NCBI GenBank assembly: GCA_949373085.1
Contig: CASICJ010000003.1
Location: forward strand, 1-54,128
Direction of reading: 5' to 3'
DNA: 54,128 nucleotides
DNA from: an uncultured Verrucomicrobiales bacterium
GTDB taxonomy: Bacteria > Verrucomicrobiota > Verrucomicrobiia > Verrucomicrobiales > Akkermansiaceae
The notes beneath the pieces are model-generated. The model searched no databases. It was not told where the DNA came from and was given only the letters and a program-made list of their open reading frames with translations. Below, piece by piece: positions 19,474-28,251 of the stretch (the first letter of the stretch is position 1; the number at the start of each line of letters is the position of its first letter). Position numbers and translations under genes: made by a program.

Positions 19474-20238
19474 TTAGGCTACCACACCATTCTTAATTAG
19501 CTCCGCAAAACTTGCCGCCTCGAGACTAGCTCCCCCGACGAGGGCCCCATCAATGTCTTTCTGACCAAGAAGTTCAGCTGCATTATCGGGTTTCACCGAA
19601 CCACCATACTGGATACGGATTTTTTCCGAGACTGAAATTCCATAAAGGTCCGTCAGCACAGACCGAACAAATTCATGAGCATCTTGGGCTTGCTGCGGTG
19701 AAGCTGTTACTCCAGTTCCAATGGCCCAAACGGGCTCGTAAGCAATCACAGTATCAAGTGCCTGCTTCTCAGTCACATTTTTCATACCTTCGGTAAGCTG
19801 ATTACGAAGGATCTCTTCCAACTTCCCATCCTCACGTTCTTGGAGAGTCTCGCCGATACAGAAGATCGGCTTCAACTCAACTTCGTGAGCTTTTAAGATC
19901 TTGGAGTTAATCAACTCGTCCGACTCACCATAAATAGCCCGTCGCTCCGAATGACCAAGAATGACGTAGTTTACAAAAATCTCCTTCAACATGATCGCAC
20001 TCACTTCTCCAGTGAAAGCACCATTATCCTTTTCGCTCATATTCTGCGCAGAGACTCGCACTTTGGAGTGAGCCATTAGCTCCGTAGCCTTCGGAAGCGA
20101 AACGAAAGGTGGAGCTATCACAATATCGACACCTTTGGGGAGATCAGAAAGTCTACTCTCAAAACTCTTGATAAAGTCTTCGGTGTCGGACGGTCCCTTG
20201 TTGAGCTTCCAGTTGGCGGCGATGATCGGCTTCCTCAT
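19474..20238 (-). CDS. tpiA: Triosephosphate isomerase
   Basis: TpiA interconverts dihydroxyacetone phosphate and glyceraldehyde 3-phosphate in glycolysis. The 254-residue TIM barrel is complete: N9-W-K11 at the start, catalytic His96 in ILGHSERR, catalytic Glu168 in AYEPVWAIGTG with the flexible loop 6 following, and the phosphate-binding QYGGSVKPDN and LVGGASL near the end. It sits between menD and menF. That is an odd placement for a glycolytic gene and probably reflects shared transcription only. Confidence 0.98.
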   Translation of the reverse strand: MRKPIIAANWKLNKGPSDTEDFIKSFESRLSDLPKGVDIVIAPPFVSLPKATELMAHSKVRVSAQNMSEKDNGAFTGEVSAIMLKEIFVNYVILGHSERRAIYGESDELINSKILKAHEVELKPIFCIGETLQEREDGKLEEILRNQLTEGMKNVTEKQALDTVIAYEPVWAIGTGVTASPQQAQDAHEFVRSVLTDLYGISVSEKIRIQYGGSVKPDNAAELLGQKDIDGALVGGASLEAASFAELIKNGVVA

Positions 20239-20283
20239 ATCGTTGGTCGGCGTAACTCACTCGGAAGCTTTACGCAAGACTGT

Positions 20284-21801
20284 TCACACCGCATAAAATT
20301 GCGCTGTCTCCGCAGAGTTTGGAATCAGCTCTACCAATAAGGCCTTTTCTCCCACCTCCAAAGCGTCGAACCCCTCACGATTCTCAATCCGTAAATACTC
20401 CATATTCCACATCAGCGCCCAGCTCTTGAGATCAAACTCTTGCGGCTGTACGATAACATCTTTTTGATTCTTAGTGAGTTGTGAGAACCTCGGCAAATGC
20501 TCAAAAATCTGCCCCCCTCCATTATTAATCACAACAATAACACGCCCCTGACATTCGACTTGGGGAAACATGGCCGGGGCAGCCAAATCATAGAGTGTCG
20601 TCAAATCACCAAATACCCCCCACGAATCCGGAGTCTCGGCAGTGGCTCCAAGCCAACTCGAAAGTTGACCATCGATCCCGTTGGCACCCCGGTTTGCAAA
20701 AACCCGCGCGTAAGGAGTATCTCTCTGACCGTACTCATTCCACTCACGAATTGGCAAACTGTTACCAATGAACAAGCTCTCCCCAGTCGTCGCATAAACC
20801 GAGAGTAAGTTCACTAATCCCGGCTCGCTATCCGGAAAAGATTCCAACCTTTCATCAATCTTAGAAAAGATTGGCCGCCCCCGTTGAAAATCATCAAGTA
20901 CATCTCCGATAAAATCCACTTCACCTAATCCACGAATTACTCTGCCAACGTTGCCATGAATCACTTTCGATTCTCGCGCCAGTCCCGGCAGACCATTCCG
21001 GCAAATTGAAAGAACTTCGGTCGAAGAATCTAATTCAAGATCACGCCATAATCTCCCCACTGGAACTTCGCCCAATCGTAAAATTCTTCCGGGCAAATTC
21101 CCCACAAAGCTTTTTTCGGGAACCAGGAGGTCCTGAAGTAATTCACGGATTCCGCTATTCACGTCGGCCACCACTGGAATCCCTAGATCTTTTAAAAAGT
21201 AAAAAACATCTTCTCGGTCCTCCGGATCCAATCCACCCACCATTACGATAATTCCTTTGAAGATGCCATCACTGAGGAAATTGCGTAGTTCCTTCACTTC
21301 AAAAGAAACCTTCTCAGGAAGAAATCCTTTCACCCCAGCCTCCCAGCCAGGACAATCAACCACTTCTTCCTCAAGGGAAATATTCAGATGAAGAGGCTTG
21401 CGACCATTCCATCGATCAAGATTACTCACTGCATAGTTTCCAAAAATCCCCTCTTGCTCGATCACTTGTGGGGCTCCGGTTCCGTGGAATCTTTCCGGAC
21501 GGTCCGCCGACAACACCACTAATGGAATACAGCTATAATATGCCTCTACTACCGCAGGCAAACACTCCGCTACCGCGGTTCCACTGGTGGTCACCACCAC
21601 ACAGGGTCGTCCAGTATCTTTGGCCCGCCCTAATGCGAAGAAGGCCGCTCCTCGTTCTTCAAAATGCCGCCAGACTTGTAACCCCTCCGCAGACTCAAGC
21701 AAGGCAACAAAACCAGCGTTCCGGGCCCCTCCACAAACCACAAAATCACCACAACCCACCTCTAGGAGTCGGTCAACGACCATTTGCTCTATATTCACCA
21801 C
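20284..21801 (-). CDS. menD: SEPHCHC synthase (menaquinone biosynthesis protein MenD)
   Basis: MenD is a thiamine diphosphate enzyme that joins 2-oxoglutarate to isochorismate. The product has 505 residues, shorter than the usual 550. The N-terminal ThDP domain shows HFEERGAAFFALGRAKDTGRP with the catalytic Glu, TSGTAVAECLPAVVEAYYS, and LSADRPERFHGTGAPQ. The C-terminal domain has NRGANGIDGQLSSWLG and VFGDLTTLYDL, and the cofactor-binding INNGGGQIF. The usual SPGSRS near the N-terminus is replaced by CGGARNAG, keeping the Arg. fabF ends one base upstream, and tpiA follows 45 bp later. Menaquinone as the respiratory quinone fits the phylum. Confidence 0.93.
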   Translation of the reverse strand: MVNIEQMVVDRLLEVGCGDFVVCGGARNAGFVALLESAEGLQVWRHFEERGAAFFALGRAKDTGRPCVVVTTSGTAVAECLPAVVEAYYSCIPLVVLSADRPERFHGTGAPQVIEQEGIFGNYAVSNLDRWNGRKPLHLNISLEEEVVDCPGWEAGVKGFLPEKVSFEVKELRNFLSDGIFKGIIVMVGGLDPEDREDVFYFLKDLGIPVVADVNSGIRELLQDLLVPEKSFVGNLPGRILRLGEVPVGRLWRDLELDSSTEVLSICRNGLPGLARESKVIHGNVGRVIRGLGEVDFIGDVLDDFQRGRPIFSKIDERLESFPDSEPGLVNLLSVYATTGESLFIGNSLPIREWNEYGQRDTPYARVFANRGANGIDGQLSSWLGATAETPDSWGVFGDLTTLYDLAAPAMFPQVECQGRVIVVINNGGGQIFEHLPRFSQLTKNQKDVIVQPQEFDLKSWALMWNMEYLRIENREGFDALEVGEKALLVELIPNSAETAQFYAV

Positions 21802-23046
21802 TTAAAACTTCTCTACCAGCAAGGAAGCATTATGCCCACCAAAGCCAAAGGAGTTGCTTAAAGCAGCTCTGATTTCAACTTCACGTGCGATGTTCGCGCA
21901 GTAGTCGAGATCACACTCGGGATCCTGATCTTCAAGGTTAATTGTAGGAGGAATCACACCATCACGAATGGCATTGATACAGGCGAGAATTTCGACGCCA
22001 CCCGCAGCGCCTAGAAGGTGCCCGGTCATCGATTTGGTCGAACTAACGACAAGGCCTTCCCTAGACCACTTACCGAATGATTTTTTGATCGCCTTACTCT
22101 CGCAGATATCGCCCTGCGGAGTCGAGGTGCCGTGCGCATTCACATATTGCACATCTTCAGGATTCAATCTGGCATGCTTTAGAGCCATATCCATGCAACG
22201 AGCAGCCCCCAAACCTTCAGGGTGAGGAGAGGTCAAATGATAAGCATCCGCGCTGAGACCATATCCGGTAAGTTCAGCGAGAATAGTTGCGCCACGCTTT
22301 TTCGCGTGCTCCAGCTCTTCAACCACCACAACTCCTGCGCCTTCCCCCATGACAAAACCATCGCGACCAGTATCGAACGGACGGGAAGCGGCGGACGGAT
22401 CATCATTCCGGGTGCTGAGAGCCTTCATGTTACCAAAACCAGCCAGTCCCATAGGTAAAATCGCTGCCTCCGAACCTCCAGCAATGAAAGCCTCGGCATC
22501 ACCAAACTTGATCATACGCCATGCTTCACCAATGCTGTGGTTGGCAGTTGCACAGGCAGTGACGATAGCCATGTTCGGGCCACCAAATCCGTGCTCCATC
22601 GAGAAAACTCCACTCGCAATATTGGAAATCATCATCGGAATGGTAAAGGGTGAAACGCGGCTCGGACTGCGATTGAGAAGAACGGTATGATTATTCTCAA
22701 GAGTGCCTAGACCTCCGATCCCACTTCCAAGCATCACACCTACGCGGTCACGATCTATTTCGCTCTCGGCAAGCCCTGATTCGGTCAGCGCCATCTGGGC
22801 CGCCGCGATAGAAAGGTGCGCATAGCGATCCATGCGACGAGCATCCTTGGGATTCGAAAAATATTGGGTGTGATCAAATTTGCGAACCTCGCCACCAATT
22901 TTCACTGGATACTCGCTTGTATCCATGGACTCGATCAATTTGATTCCACTCCGCCCAGCTTTCATGCTTTCCCAAGTTGAGTTGGCATCATTCCCCAAGG
23001 GGCTCACGGCCCCTATCCCTGTCACTACGACGCGTCGATTTTCCAT
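21802..23046 (-). CDS. fabF: 3-oxoacyl-ACP synthase II
   Basis: FabF condenses malonyl-ACP with acyl-ACP in fatty-acid elongation. The 414-residue thiolase-fold protein has the full catalytic triad: Cys165 in TACATANHS, His305 in NAHGTSTPQGD, and His343 in KSMTGHLLGAAGG. It begins VVVTGIGAVSPLGN and ends SNSFGFGGHNASLL, both family hallmarks. The stop abuts the menD start (adjacent bases), so the two are translationally close. The rest of the fab cluster is not in this window. Confidence 0.97.
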   Translation of the reverse strand: MENRRVVVTGIGAVSPLGNDANSTWESMKAGRSGIKLIESMDTSEYPVKIGGEVRKFDHTQYFSNPKDARRMDRYAHLSIAAAQMALTESGLAESEIDRDRVGVMLGSGIGGLGTLENNHTVLLNRSPSRVSPFTIPMMISNIASGVFSMEHGFGGPNMAIVTACATANHSIGEAWRMIKFGDAEAFIAGGSEAAILPMGLAGFGNMKALSTRNDDPSAASRPFDTGRDGFVMGEGAGVVVVEELEHAKKRGATILAELTGYGLSADAYHLTSPHPEGLGAARCMDMALKHARLNPEDVQYVNAHGTSTPQGDICESKAIKKSFGKWSREGLVVSSTKSMTGHLLGAAGGVEILACINAIRDGVIPPTINLEDQDPECDLDYCANIAREVEIRAALSNSFGFGGHNASLLVEKF

Positions 23047-23115
23047 TGCTACTAGAATGTTAAATTGTGGTTAGCTTGTGTTTCTGTGAAAAGCAAGGCC
23101 AGTAATTGATCAGGT

Positions 23116-23355
23116 TTAGCCTAACTTCCGATGTCCGCCCCGGATATTTTGGGCAGAACACTTGGGACATGTGGAGAGTTTAACCCGATTTTTCTCGGGA
23201 TAACGCTTACCACATAGGTGACACTCTCTTGTGGATAATCGTAACCTTCGTTCATTCTGCCGGTCCGCAAAAAAGGAAAAAGTCCAGTCCACCAAAACCC
23301 AAACGAACGCCAGAAAGACGATCACTACGAGGAGGTCGGTAAGCGAAGAAATCAT
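23116..23355 (-). CDS. Small membrane protein with C-terminal zinc ribbon
   Basis: This 79-residue protein has one N-terminal membrane helix (LTDLLVVIVFLAFVWVLVDWTF) and a cytoplasmic or periplasmic tail with two Cys pairs, CHLCGK and CPKCSA, that look like a zinc ribbon. The tail is strongly basic. I do not recognise a named family. The stop of the preceding gene overlaps its start (position 23355), so it belongs to the exbB-exbD operon. Its size and coupling suggest an accessory subunit, but this is inference. Confidence 0.7.
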   Translation of the reverse strand: MISSLTDLLVVIVFLAFVWVLVDWTFSFFADRQNERRLRLSTRECHLCGKRYPEKNRVKLSTCPKCSAQNIRGGHRKLG

Positions 23356-24134
23356 TATTCGGAAAGTCGGTTCACAACTTCTGCTTCAAGCCTCCAAGTT
23401 CGCAACGATCCTTTTTTAGTTATAGGTTCTATTTTTGCGCTTCGCAGTCTTTCCAAAACCGGTTGAGTCCGAACGTCATTCGCTTTTTCCCACCAACTCT
23501 CAACCGCAACAACGCTCCCCTGCCAGTCTGCAGTTAAAACGACCGCCCACATTTCACCCTCGCTCATCAACTTAGGATCCTGTGGCCACTCGAAAGGAAA
23601 CCTAAAGGAATCCAAACCATCGGGGCCTTCGATGACCTTGACCTCGATCCACCAATCTTCCTTTTCCGTCGCATACCTTACTGAGGCCACGGCATCTGGC
23701 GTAGGGAGAGCATCAGGTCCCATTCCAGGCAGATTTGCCAAACTCGCCTCGGGCTGAGGAAGTGAGATCTGACGCAAAGTCGGATCATAACCACGAGGGA
23801 AAGTAGCGGCCATCGCCTCCTCGACAACATTGTCAATAACAGTGGGATCATTGACATTCCACCTTTGCTGAAAAAGCGTTTTCCTATCAATTAACTCAGC
23901 CAACCAACGGTTTTGCTCCGCATCTAAATCTACGACCGCGACATCAATTTCATTTTGTTCAAGCTCCACCGGCTCAGCTTCATCTACTTGAATGAATCCA
24001 TAGATCCCAACCCAAAAAGCCACTGAAACCACGAAAGCGATAAGCAAGCGATACGAGGAACCGTATCCCCGACGCCAGTCAAAAACCATCCCGGCAGCCC
24101 GGTCACGTAAAACTTTTCGATAACGCCAAAACAT
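23355..24134 (-). CDS. Single-pass membrane protein encoded with ExbB/ExbD (no TonB domain seen)
   Basis: The 259-residue product has a basic cytoplasmic N-terminus, one membrane helix at about 28-47 (RLLIAFVVSVAFWVGIYGFI), and a large extracytoplasmic part. It occupies the place where tonB or tolA would follow exbD. It lacks the Pro-rich spacer and the C-terminal TonB fold (no YP...ARR, no SSG). The middle is acidic and contains PQPEASLANLPGMGPDALPTPDA. It starts 3 bp after exbD. It may be a partner of this second energy-coupling complex, but no family is recognised. Confidence 0.7.
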   Translation of the reverse strand: MFWRYRKVLRDRAAGMVFDWRRGYGSSYRLLIAFVVSVAFWVGIYGFIQVDEAEPVELEQNEIDVAVVDLDAEQNRWLAELIDRKTLFQQRWNVNDPTVIDNVVEEAMAATFPRGYDPTLRQISLPQPEASLANLPGMGPDALPTPDAVASVRYATEKEDWWIEVKVIEGPDGLDSFRFPFEWPQDPKLMSEGEMWAVVLTADWQGSVVAVESWWEKANDVRTQPVLERLRSAKIEPITKKGSLRTWRLEAEVVNRLSE

Positions 24135-24137
24135 TAC

Positions 24138-24575
24138 TCAAGGAGACTTCTCTAGCCGGTCCTCCCGGCGATAGCCTTCAAAGATCCTTATCCCATTTAG
24201 CTTAGCAACCGTATTAATGAGAACCTGACGTTCCGCCATCGTCGCTTCGGAATCCACTTTAATCGCCACCGCCTTGGTTCCCCGCTTCTCGGCGGACTCC
24301 AAAACAAGCCGACCGAGGGAAGCCTGAGGCACTTTAACTCCTTCCACATAATAAACCGGACCCGCCGCTGTGCCCTTTAGCATTACTACCACCGGGTTTT
24401 CATCCCCCAGACGAACACCACGAAACTCGGATGGCGGCAGCTTAATCTCAACGTAGCTCTCCTTCGCTACCACCCCGGTGAACATTACAAGTGCGAGGAG
24501 CAAAGCGATAAAATCAAAACCCGGAATTACGAAAATCCATCCCGGACGCTCAGGCAATGACATCTTAAGCTTCAT
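24138..24575 (-). CDS. exbD: ExbD/TolR-like biopolymer transport protein
   Basis: This 145-residue protein has the ExbD/TolR layout: short N-terminus, one membrane helix with the essential Asp (PGFDFIALLLALVMFTGV), and a periplasmic domain of about 100 residues (KAVAIKVDSEATM near the end). The helix departs from the usual PLIDVVFLLLIFF in that the Asp is preceded by GF rather than LI. It lies 3 bp downstream of exbB. With ExbB it should form a proton channel that drives a partner in the periplasm. Confidence 0.78.
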   Translation of the reverse strand: MKLKMSLPERPGWIFVIPGFDFIALLLALVMFTGVVAKESYVEIKLPPSEFRGVRLGDENPVVVMLKGTAAGPVYYVEGVKVPQASLGRLVLESAEKRGTKAVAIKVDSEATMAERQVLINTVAKLNGIRIFEGYRREDRLEKSP

Positions 24576-24578
24576 AAT

Positions 24579-25301
24579 TTAGGAGTCTTTCTGCTCGGTA
24601 ACCATTGACCCTAGGGATGGCTTTTTAGACTTCGTTTCCAAATTCTTGGCTTGTTGCTCCAAACTATCGCGAAAAGAAACGATCCGATCATGTTCACGGC
24701 TGTCGCACACAATATTCACGGTCTCAATTCCAGCTCTTTCAAGACGGTGCAGCATTCGTTGGACCTTCCCATAGAGATAGAGGTAGACGAGATAGGATGG
24801 AATCGCAAGTGCCAGCCCGACCGCTGTGGAGACCAAGCTCTGAAACATACCGCCCGCTAAAGCCGCTTGGGCCACCGCCGAATCAGCTGCACCCACCTTC
24901 ATGAAAACTTCGATCAAACCGAGAACCGTGCCGAACATTCCCAGCATTGGAGCTAGCATAGCCACCCCGAGCAAAACCCTCATGTAGCGCTCGATTCGTG
25001 GCACTTCCAACTGACCAGCTTCTTGTGCGATCTCACGGAGGTTTGTCCGGTCCAAATGATGGCGCATTAAAATCGAGTGAACAACGCGCGCCTCCGGACC
25101 TCGCGCACGCGATGCCTCGTGCAGAGCCTCCGCATAAGCTTTTTTACGGACGTGATTGGTGATTCCCAATAGCAAATCGGCCACTTTGGTCCGAGCATGT
25201 TGAAAAAAGACCATGCGTTCCACCATGACTAAGAAGCCCACAAAACCGAGAACCACCTGCAACCACAGGATCACTCCGCCAGCTTCATTTGGAAAGTTCA
25301 C
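24579..25301 (-). CDS. exbB: MotA/TolQ/ExbB family proton channel protein
   Basis: This 240-residue three-helix membrane protein has an N-terminal helix (VILWLQVVLGFVGFLVMVERM), a cytoplasmic region, and two C-terminal helices with the family signature LGMFGTVLGLIEVF and GLALAIPSYLVYLYLY. The long charged C-terminus (from about residue 205) is an extension beyond typical ExbB. It heads a four-gene set (exbB, exbD, a large single-pass protein, a small zinc-ribbon protein). An HNH gene ends 39 bp upstream. The other ExbB-ExbD set at 28-29 kb comes with a real TonB, so the two complexes probably have different jobs. Confidence 0.85.
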   Translation of the reverse strand: MNFPNEAGGVILWLQVVLGFVGFLVMVERMVFFQHARTKVADLLLGITNHVRKKAYAEALHEASRARGPEARVVHSILMRHHLDRTNLREIAQEAGQLEVPRIERYMRVLLGVAMLAPMLGMFGTVLGLIEVFMKVGAADSAVAQAALAGGMFQSLVSTAVGLALAIPSYLVYLYLYGKVQRMLHRLERAGIETVNIVCDSREHDRIVSFRDSLEQQAKNLETKSKKPSLGSMVTEQKDS

Positions 25302-25340
25302 AAAGGCGAAATACCAGAAAATACGTCAAAGGACCAGCGA

Positions 25341-25958
25341 TTACGCGCCAAGGCTCACATTCTTCCGGTCTGGCGAAATGAATTCCTGCCAAACCTGCTC
25401 GCTCGCCTGCTTCCGAAAGCCAAAAAGCGGTCTCCATTTTGGCGCACGCGGCTCGTTGAGAAGTTGCATTCCAATCTCAAGGGGTAAGCGGTTGGCCTTC
25501 CGGGTGTTACAGGGAATGCATGAGGTCACGATGTTATCCCAGGTCGTCTTTCCGCCTTTGTCCCTCGGCACAACGTGATCGAGATTCAAGTCGCTCTCCG
25601 GGAAAATTTCGGCGCAATATTGGCAAGTGTATTTGTCACGAAGAAAAACGTTCTGCCGTGTGAATTTCACCTCCTTGCGAGGAACACGATCATAAAGCGC
25701 CAAGACAATAATCTTGGGAACCCTTAAAGCCACCTTGACCGAGTGGACCAATTCAGCAGCCGTCGACTCCCTTTGCTCACCTGAATACTCCACCCACGAT
25801 CCAATATCGTGGGTTTGGTAGCGACATTCCCCCTCTGTCTGCACCACTTGGGCATGACCCAAACAAAGAAGTTTTAACGCTCGCTTTACCGAGCAAGTGT
25901 GGACCGGCTGCCACAGCCGATTAAGAACAAGGACAGGTCGCTCGAGCACAAATTCCAT
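25341..25958 (-). CDS. HNH endonuclease family protein
   Basis: The start at 25958 (MEFVLERPVLVLNRLWQPVHTCS) gives 205 residues; a longer frame to 26183 would overlap the divergent gene's start region. The C-terminal HNH fold shows CQYC, LDHVVPRDKGG, DNIVTSCIPCN and KANRLP. This is the zinc-ribbon-flanked HNH used by a widespread single-domain bacterial family. The N-terminal half (LVLNRLWQPVHTC...ALKLL) is the conserved segment of that family. Its substrate is unknown; it is not next to restriction or intron genes, so I do not call it mobile. Confidence 0.85.
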   Translation of the reverse strand: MEFVLERPVLVLNRLWQPVHTCSVKRALKLLCLGHAQVVQTEGECRYQTHDIGSWVEYSGEQRESTAAELVHSVKVALRVPKIIVLALYDRVPRKEVKFTRQNVFLRDKYTCQYCAEIFPESDLNLDHVVPRDKGGKTTWDNIVTSCIPCNTRKANRLPLEIGMQLLNEPRAPKWRPLFGFRKQASEQVWQEFISPDRKNVSLGA

Positions 25959-26085
25959 AGAGAAGTGATAACTACCGTGGCAAATACAGATTCCTTGAAG
26001 ATGAGGCAATCTTAAATTGACCTTCAAATCCATTCTTCCACGTCTTTTGACTCGCCCGGTCAATGGGTCATGGTTATCCCCGCCT

Positions 26086-27303
26086 ATGTCCTTTCCCAAA
26101 TGTCTGATTCCATTCACCTTAGTTGTCTGCCAAATGGCTCCTGCTAGTGAATTGAGTGAGACCCTGAATGCGCTCACGACCAACCACCAAAAGCTTAAAG
26201 GATACCAAGCAACCTACGAGCTGAGCTCAAATACAGGCCAAACGGGCACCATCGAAATTGGTGTCGATTTTAGATCTGGCTGGTCGTATCTCATATCAAA
26301 ATTCATGGATGAGAAAGGTAAGCTAATGCAACAAGGCCAGCAATGGACCACCGCGGACGGCATCTATCTTCTTCAGTCGGCCGATCAGAAAATTGCTTTT
26401 GAAGGATTAGAAAAACTGGCAAAACGATGCCGCAAGCTTGTCGAGATCATCAACCCGGATAAGGAACCCGGCATTCCATTACAGATTGAACCGTATTTGT
26501 ATTTAGACGAAGCTGACGTTCGCTTGGGAATAGGCTTCAGCACCCATCAGGCGGAACTTCTGGGTAAAACCGAAAAACTCATCAGTAACACAGATGAAGC
26601 AGTCGTTGCCGACCTTGGCAAACTTGGCAGTGTCACCTTCAAATCCAAGACGGGCATCATCACTTCACAAGTCATCACATCCGCAGAGAAAACTCGCTCG
26701 TTGAAGCGAACAACCTGGGTTAATAACCCTGGCAAAAAGGCGATATCTTCCCGGTTTAACATCGACCTTAAAAAGGTCCAACGCCAAGACCTTAGAGGTT
26801 CCGGAATGAGCCAAGATTTCACACGGCGGGCTTTCCAACAACTCATCGAAAACGCCTCGCGTGACCAAAAACTCGCAAATTCAATGCGCACCCGCCTCTT
26901 GTCCATTGCCAATCAATTTGTCGACTTTTTAGATCAGGAACCACTGAACAAAGCTGGATTTATAAACAACGATTTCTTCTTCAAATTTCTCGATCAAGCC
27001 ATGGCGAAAACCGCCGAGCGACTAAAACGAGACGGTAAAAAAATCGCAGCAACTGATATTCTCACCACTCCTGAGTCCCGTAATGCTTTTATCGCGAATC
27101 TCGTCAGATCTTTTCGCCAGCAAGCTCCGCCGAACAAGAAGCAGGAATATCTTGCGGAGGTTCTGAATGGAAATTTAGAGGGCTCGAAAGGCTCAGCTCT
27201 CGTCAATCGAGTTCTTATTGAAGACTTTATTGAGAATGCTTACTACCGCGTTCGGATTGGTCGCGGCATCGACGCCTATGTTCAACAACTTAAAGGGAAA
27301 TAG
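26086..27303 (+). CDS. Secreted hypothetical protein, divergent from HNH gene
   Basis: Starting at 26086 (MSFPKCLIPFTLVVCQMAPASEL) the product has 405 residues and a signal peptide. The start at 26017 adds 23 residues with no hydrophobic logic. The N-terminal third (LKGYQATYELSSNTGQTGTIEIG) is reminiscent of outer-membrane lipoprotein-carrier-like (LolA-type) strands, with a question mark. The C-terminal half is Lys/Arg-rich and helical. I recognise no named family. No Cys at the cleavage site, so it is not a lipoprotein. Confidence 0.65.
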   Translation: MSFPKCLIPFTLVVCQMAPASELSETLNALTTNHQKLKGYQATYELSSNTGQTGTIEIGVDFRSGWSYLISKFMDEKGKLMQQGQQWTTADGIYLLQSADQKIAFEGLEKLAKRCRKLVEIINPDKEPGIPLQIEPYLYLDEADVRLGIGFSTHQAELLGKTEKLISNTDEAVVADLGKLGSVTFKSKTGIITSQVITSAEKTRSLKRTTWVNNPGKKAISSRFNIDLKKVQRQDLRGSGMSQDFTRRAFQQLIENASRDQKLANSMRTRLLSIANQFVDFLDQEPLNKAGFINNDFFFKFLDQAMAKTAERLKRDGKKIAATDILTTPESRNAFIANLVRSFRQQAPPNKKQEYLAEVLNGNLEGSKGSALVNRVLIEDFIENAYYRVRIGRGIDAYVQQLKGK

Positions 27304-27324
27304 ATCCCCTCTCTTTTGCATCGA

Positions 27325-27359
27325 TACAAAAAGAGAGCCACCTTCGATTGAGGCAGCTC
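27325..27359 (-). terminator. Rho-independent terminator of the PEP-CTERM gene
   Basis: Read on the minus strand, a 9-bp stem (GAGCTGCCT with AGGTGGCTC, two G-U pairs) is followed by TCTTTTTGT. It lies 24 bp past the stop of the PEP-CTERM gene. A second, overlapping inverted repeat (CTCTCTTTT/AAAAGAGAG) at 27309-27337 could serve the plus-strand gene that converges here. Confidence 0.6.
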
Positions 27360-27383
27360 CTATGAAATAGAGTGGGAGAGGTC

Positions 27384-28046
27384 CTAACGGCGTCGACGTA
27401 ACACTCCAAGCCCCACAAGGCCGAGAAGCAGGACTGAAGACGGCTCGGGAACAGCAGTAAATCCAGCTCCTGCGAAAACTGCAGCGTGCTGTTGCTCGGT
27501 CATACCATCGAAAGATCCATTGTTGATCGAGTAGTTGTTAAGATCAAAATTTCCCGCGGACCCTCCGGTCCGTTGGGCAAACCCATCTTTGTATTCCCAA
27601 TCTTCGCCAGTGCCATCGGTGTTTATATCGCCATAGGTATCCACAACATTTTCTCCGTTGAAAAGTTCGATGGCGTCATCTCCATTGATGGTGGCAGACT
27701 GACCCCCATTCAAAAGAGTGAAATCTTGAACGAAATTATTAGCAAAGAAATCTTGCGAAGCCGTATTACCGGCAATCACAAATGTATCTCCAGCCGATGC
27801 AGTTCCGGCAGGAAATGTGAACTCAATACCATCCGATCCTCCGCCGTTGTTAGCAGAACCTAATCCCCAAACGGAGAGGTCCGAAACTGAGGTAGTAGAT
27901 TGAAGAATGACGGCCTTAGGATTTCCCCCACTGAGACCACCATCTACCACGGCCGTGATGACAAATGCAGCTTGGCTTGAAGAAGCGAGTAACAGTGGCG
28001 CGATAGCCACTGCAGCTAAATGCTTAGTTCGAGTATTTATTTTCAT
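27384..28046 (-). CDS. PEP-CTERM sorting-domain protein
   Basis: The 220-residue protein has a signal peptide (HLAAVAIAPLLLASSSQAA) and ends VPEPSSVLLLGLVGLGVLRRRR: the PEP motif, a short membrane helix and a basic tail that exosortase recognises. The mature part is Gly/Asn/Asp-rich with NGDDAIELFNG and EDWEYKDGFAQRTGG, similar to the lamin-tail-type strands found in many secreted proteins. No exosortase gene is in the window, so processing must come from elsewhere. It has its own terminator. The function is probably an exported surface or matrix component. Confidence 0.88.
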   Translation of the reverse strand: MKINTRTKHLAAVAIAPLLLASSSQAAFVITAVVDGGLSGGNPKAVILQSTTSVSDLSVWGLGSANNGGGSDGIEFTFPAGTASAGDTFVIAGNTASQDFFANNFVQDFTLLNGGQSATINGDDAIELFNGENVVDTYGDINTDGTGEDWEYKDGFAQRTGGSAGNFDLNNYSINNGSFDGMTEQQHAAVFAGAGFTAVPEPSSVLLLGLVGLGVLRRRR

Positions 28047-28251
28047 TCTACTACTTTCTGAAGGGTTTATTTCTCTTTCAGAGGCGCGAAATAGGACATT
28101 TAAAAAATTTCCATTCGTTCTTCTCCTATTGAGACTGACTAGCTGACCATCAAAGTCAACTGGAAATCGCTCCGGTTCAATCAGCCGATTCCTTAAATCA
28201 AGATTTCTGGCTTTTGATCACGGCGCCGAGACGGCAGCATCCTCCCAACCG

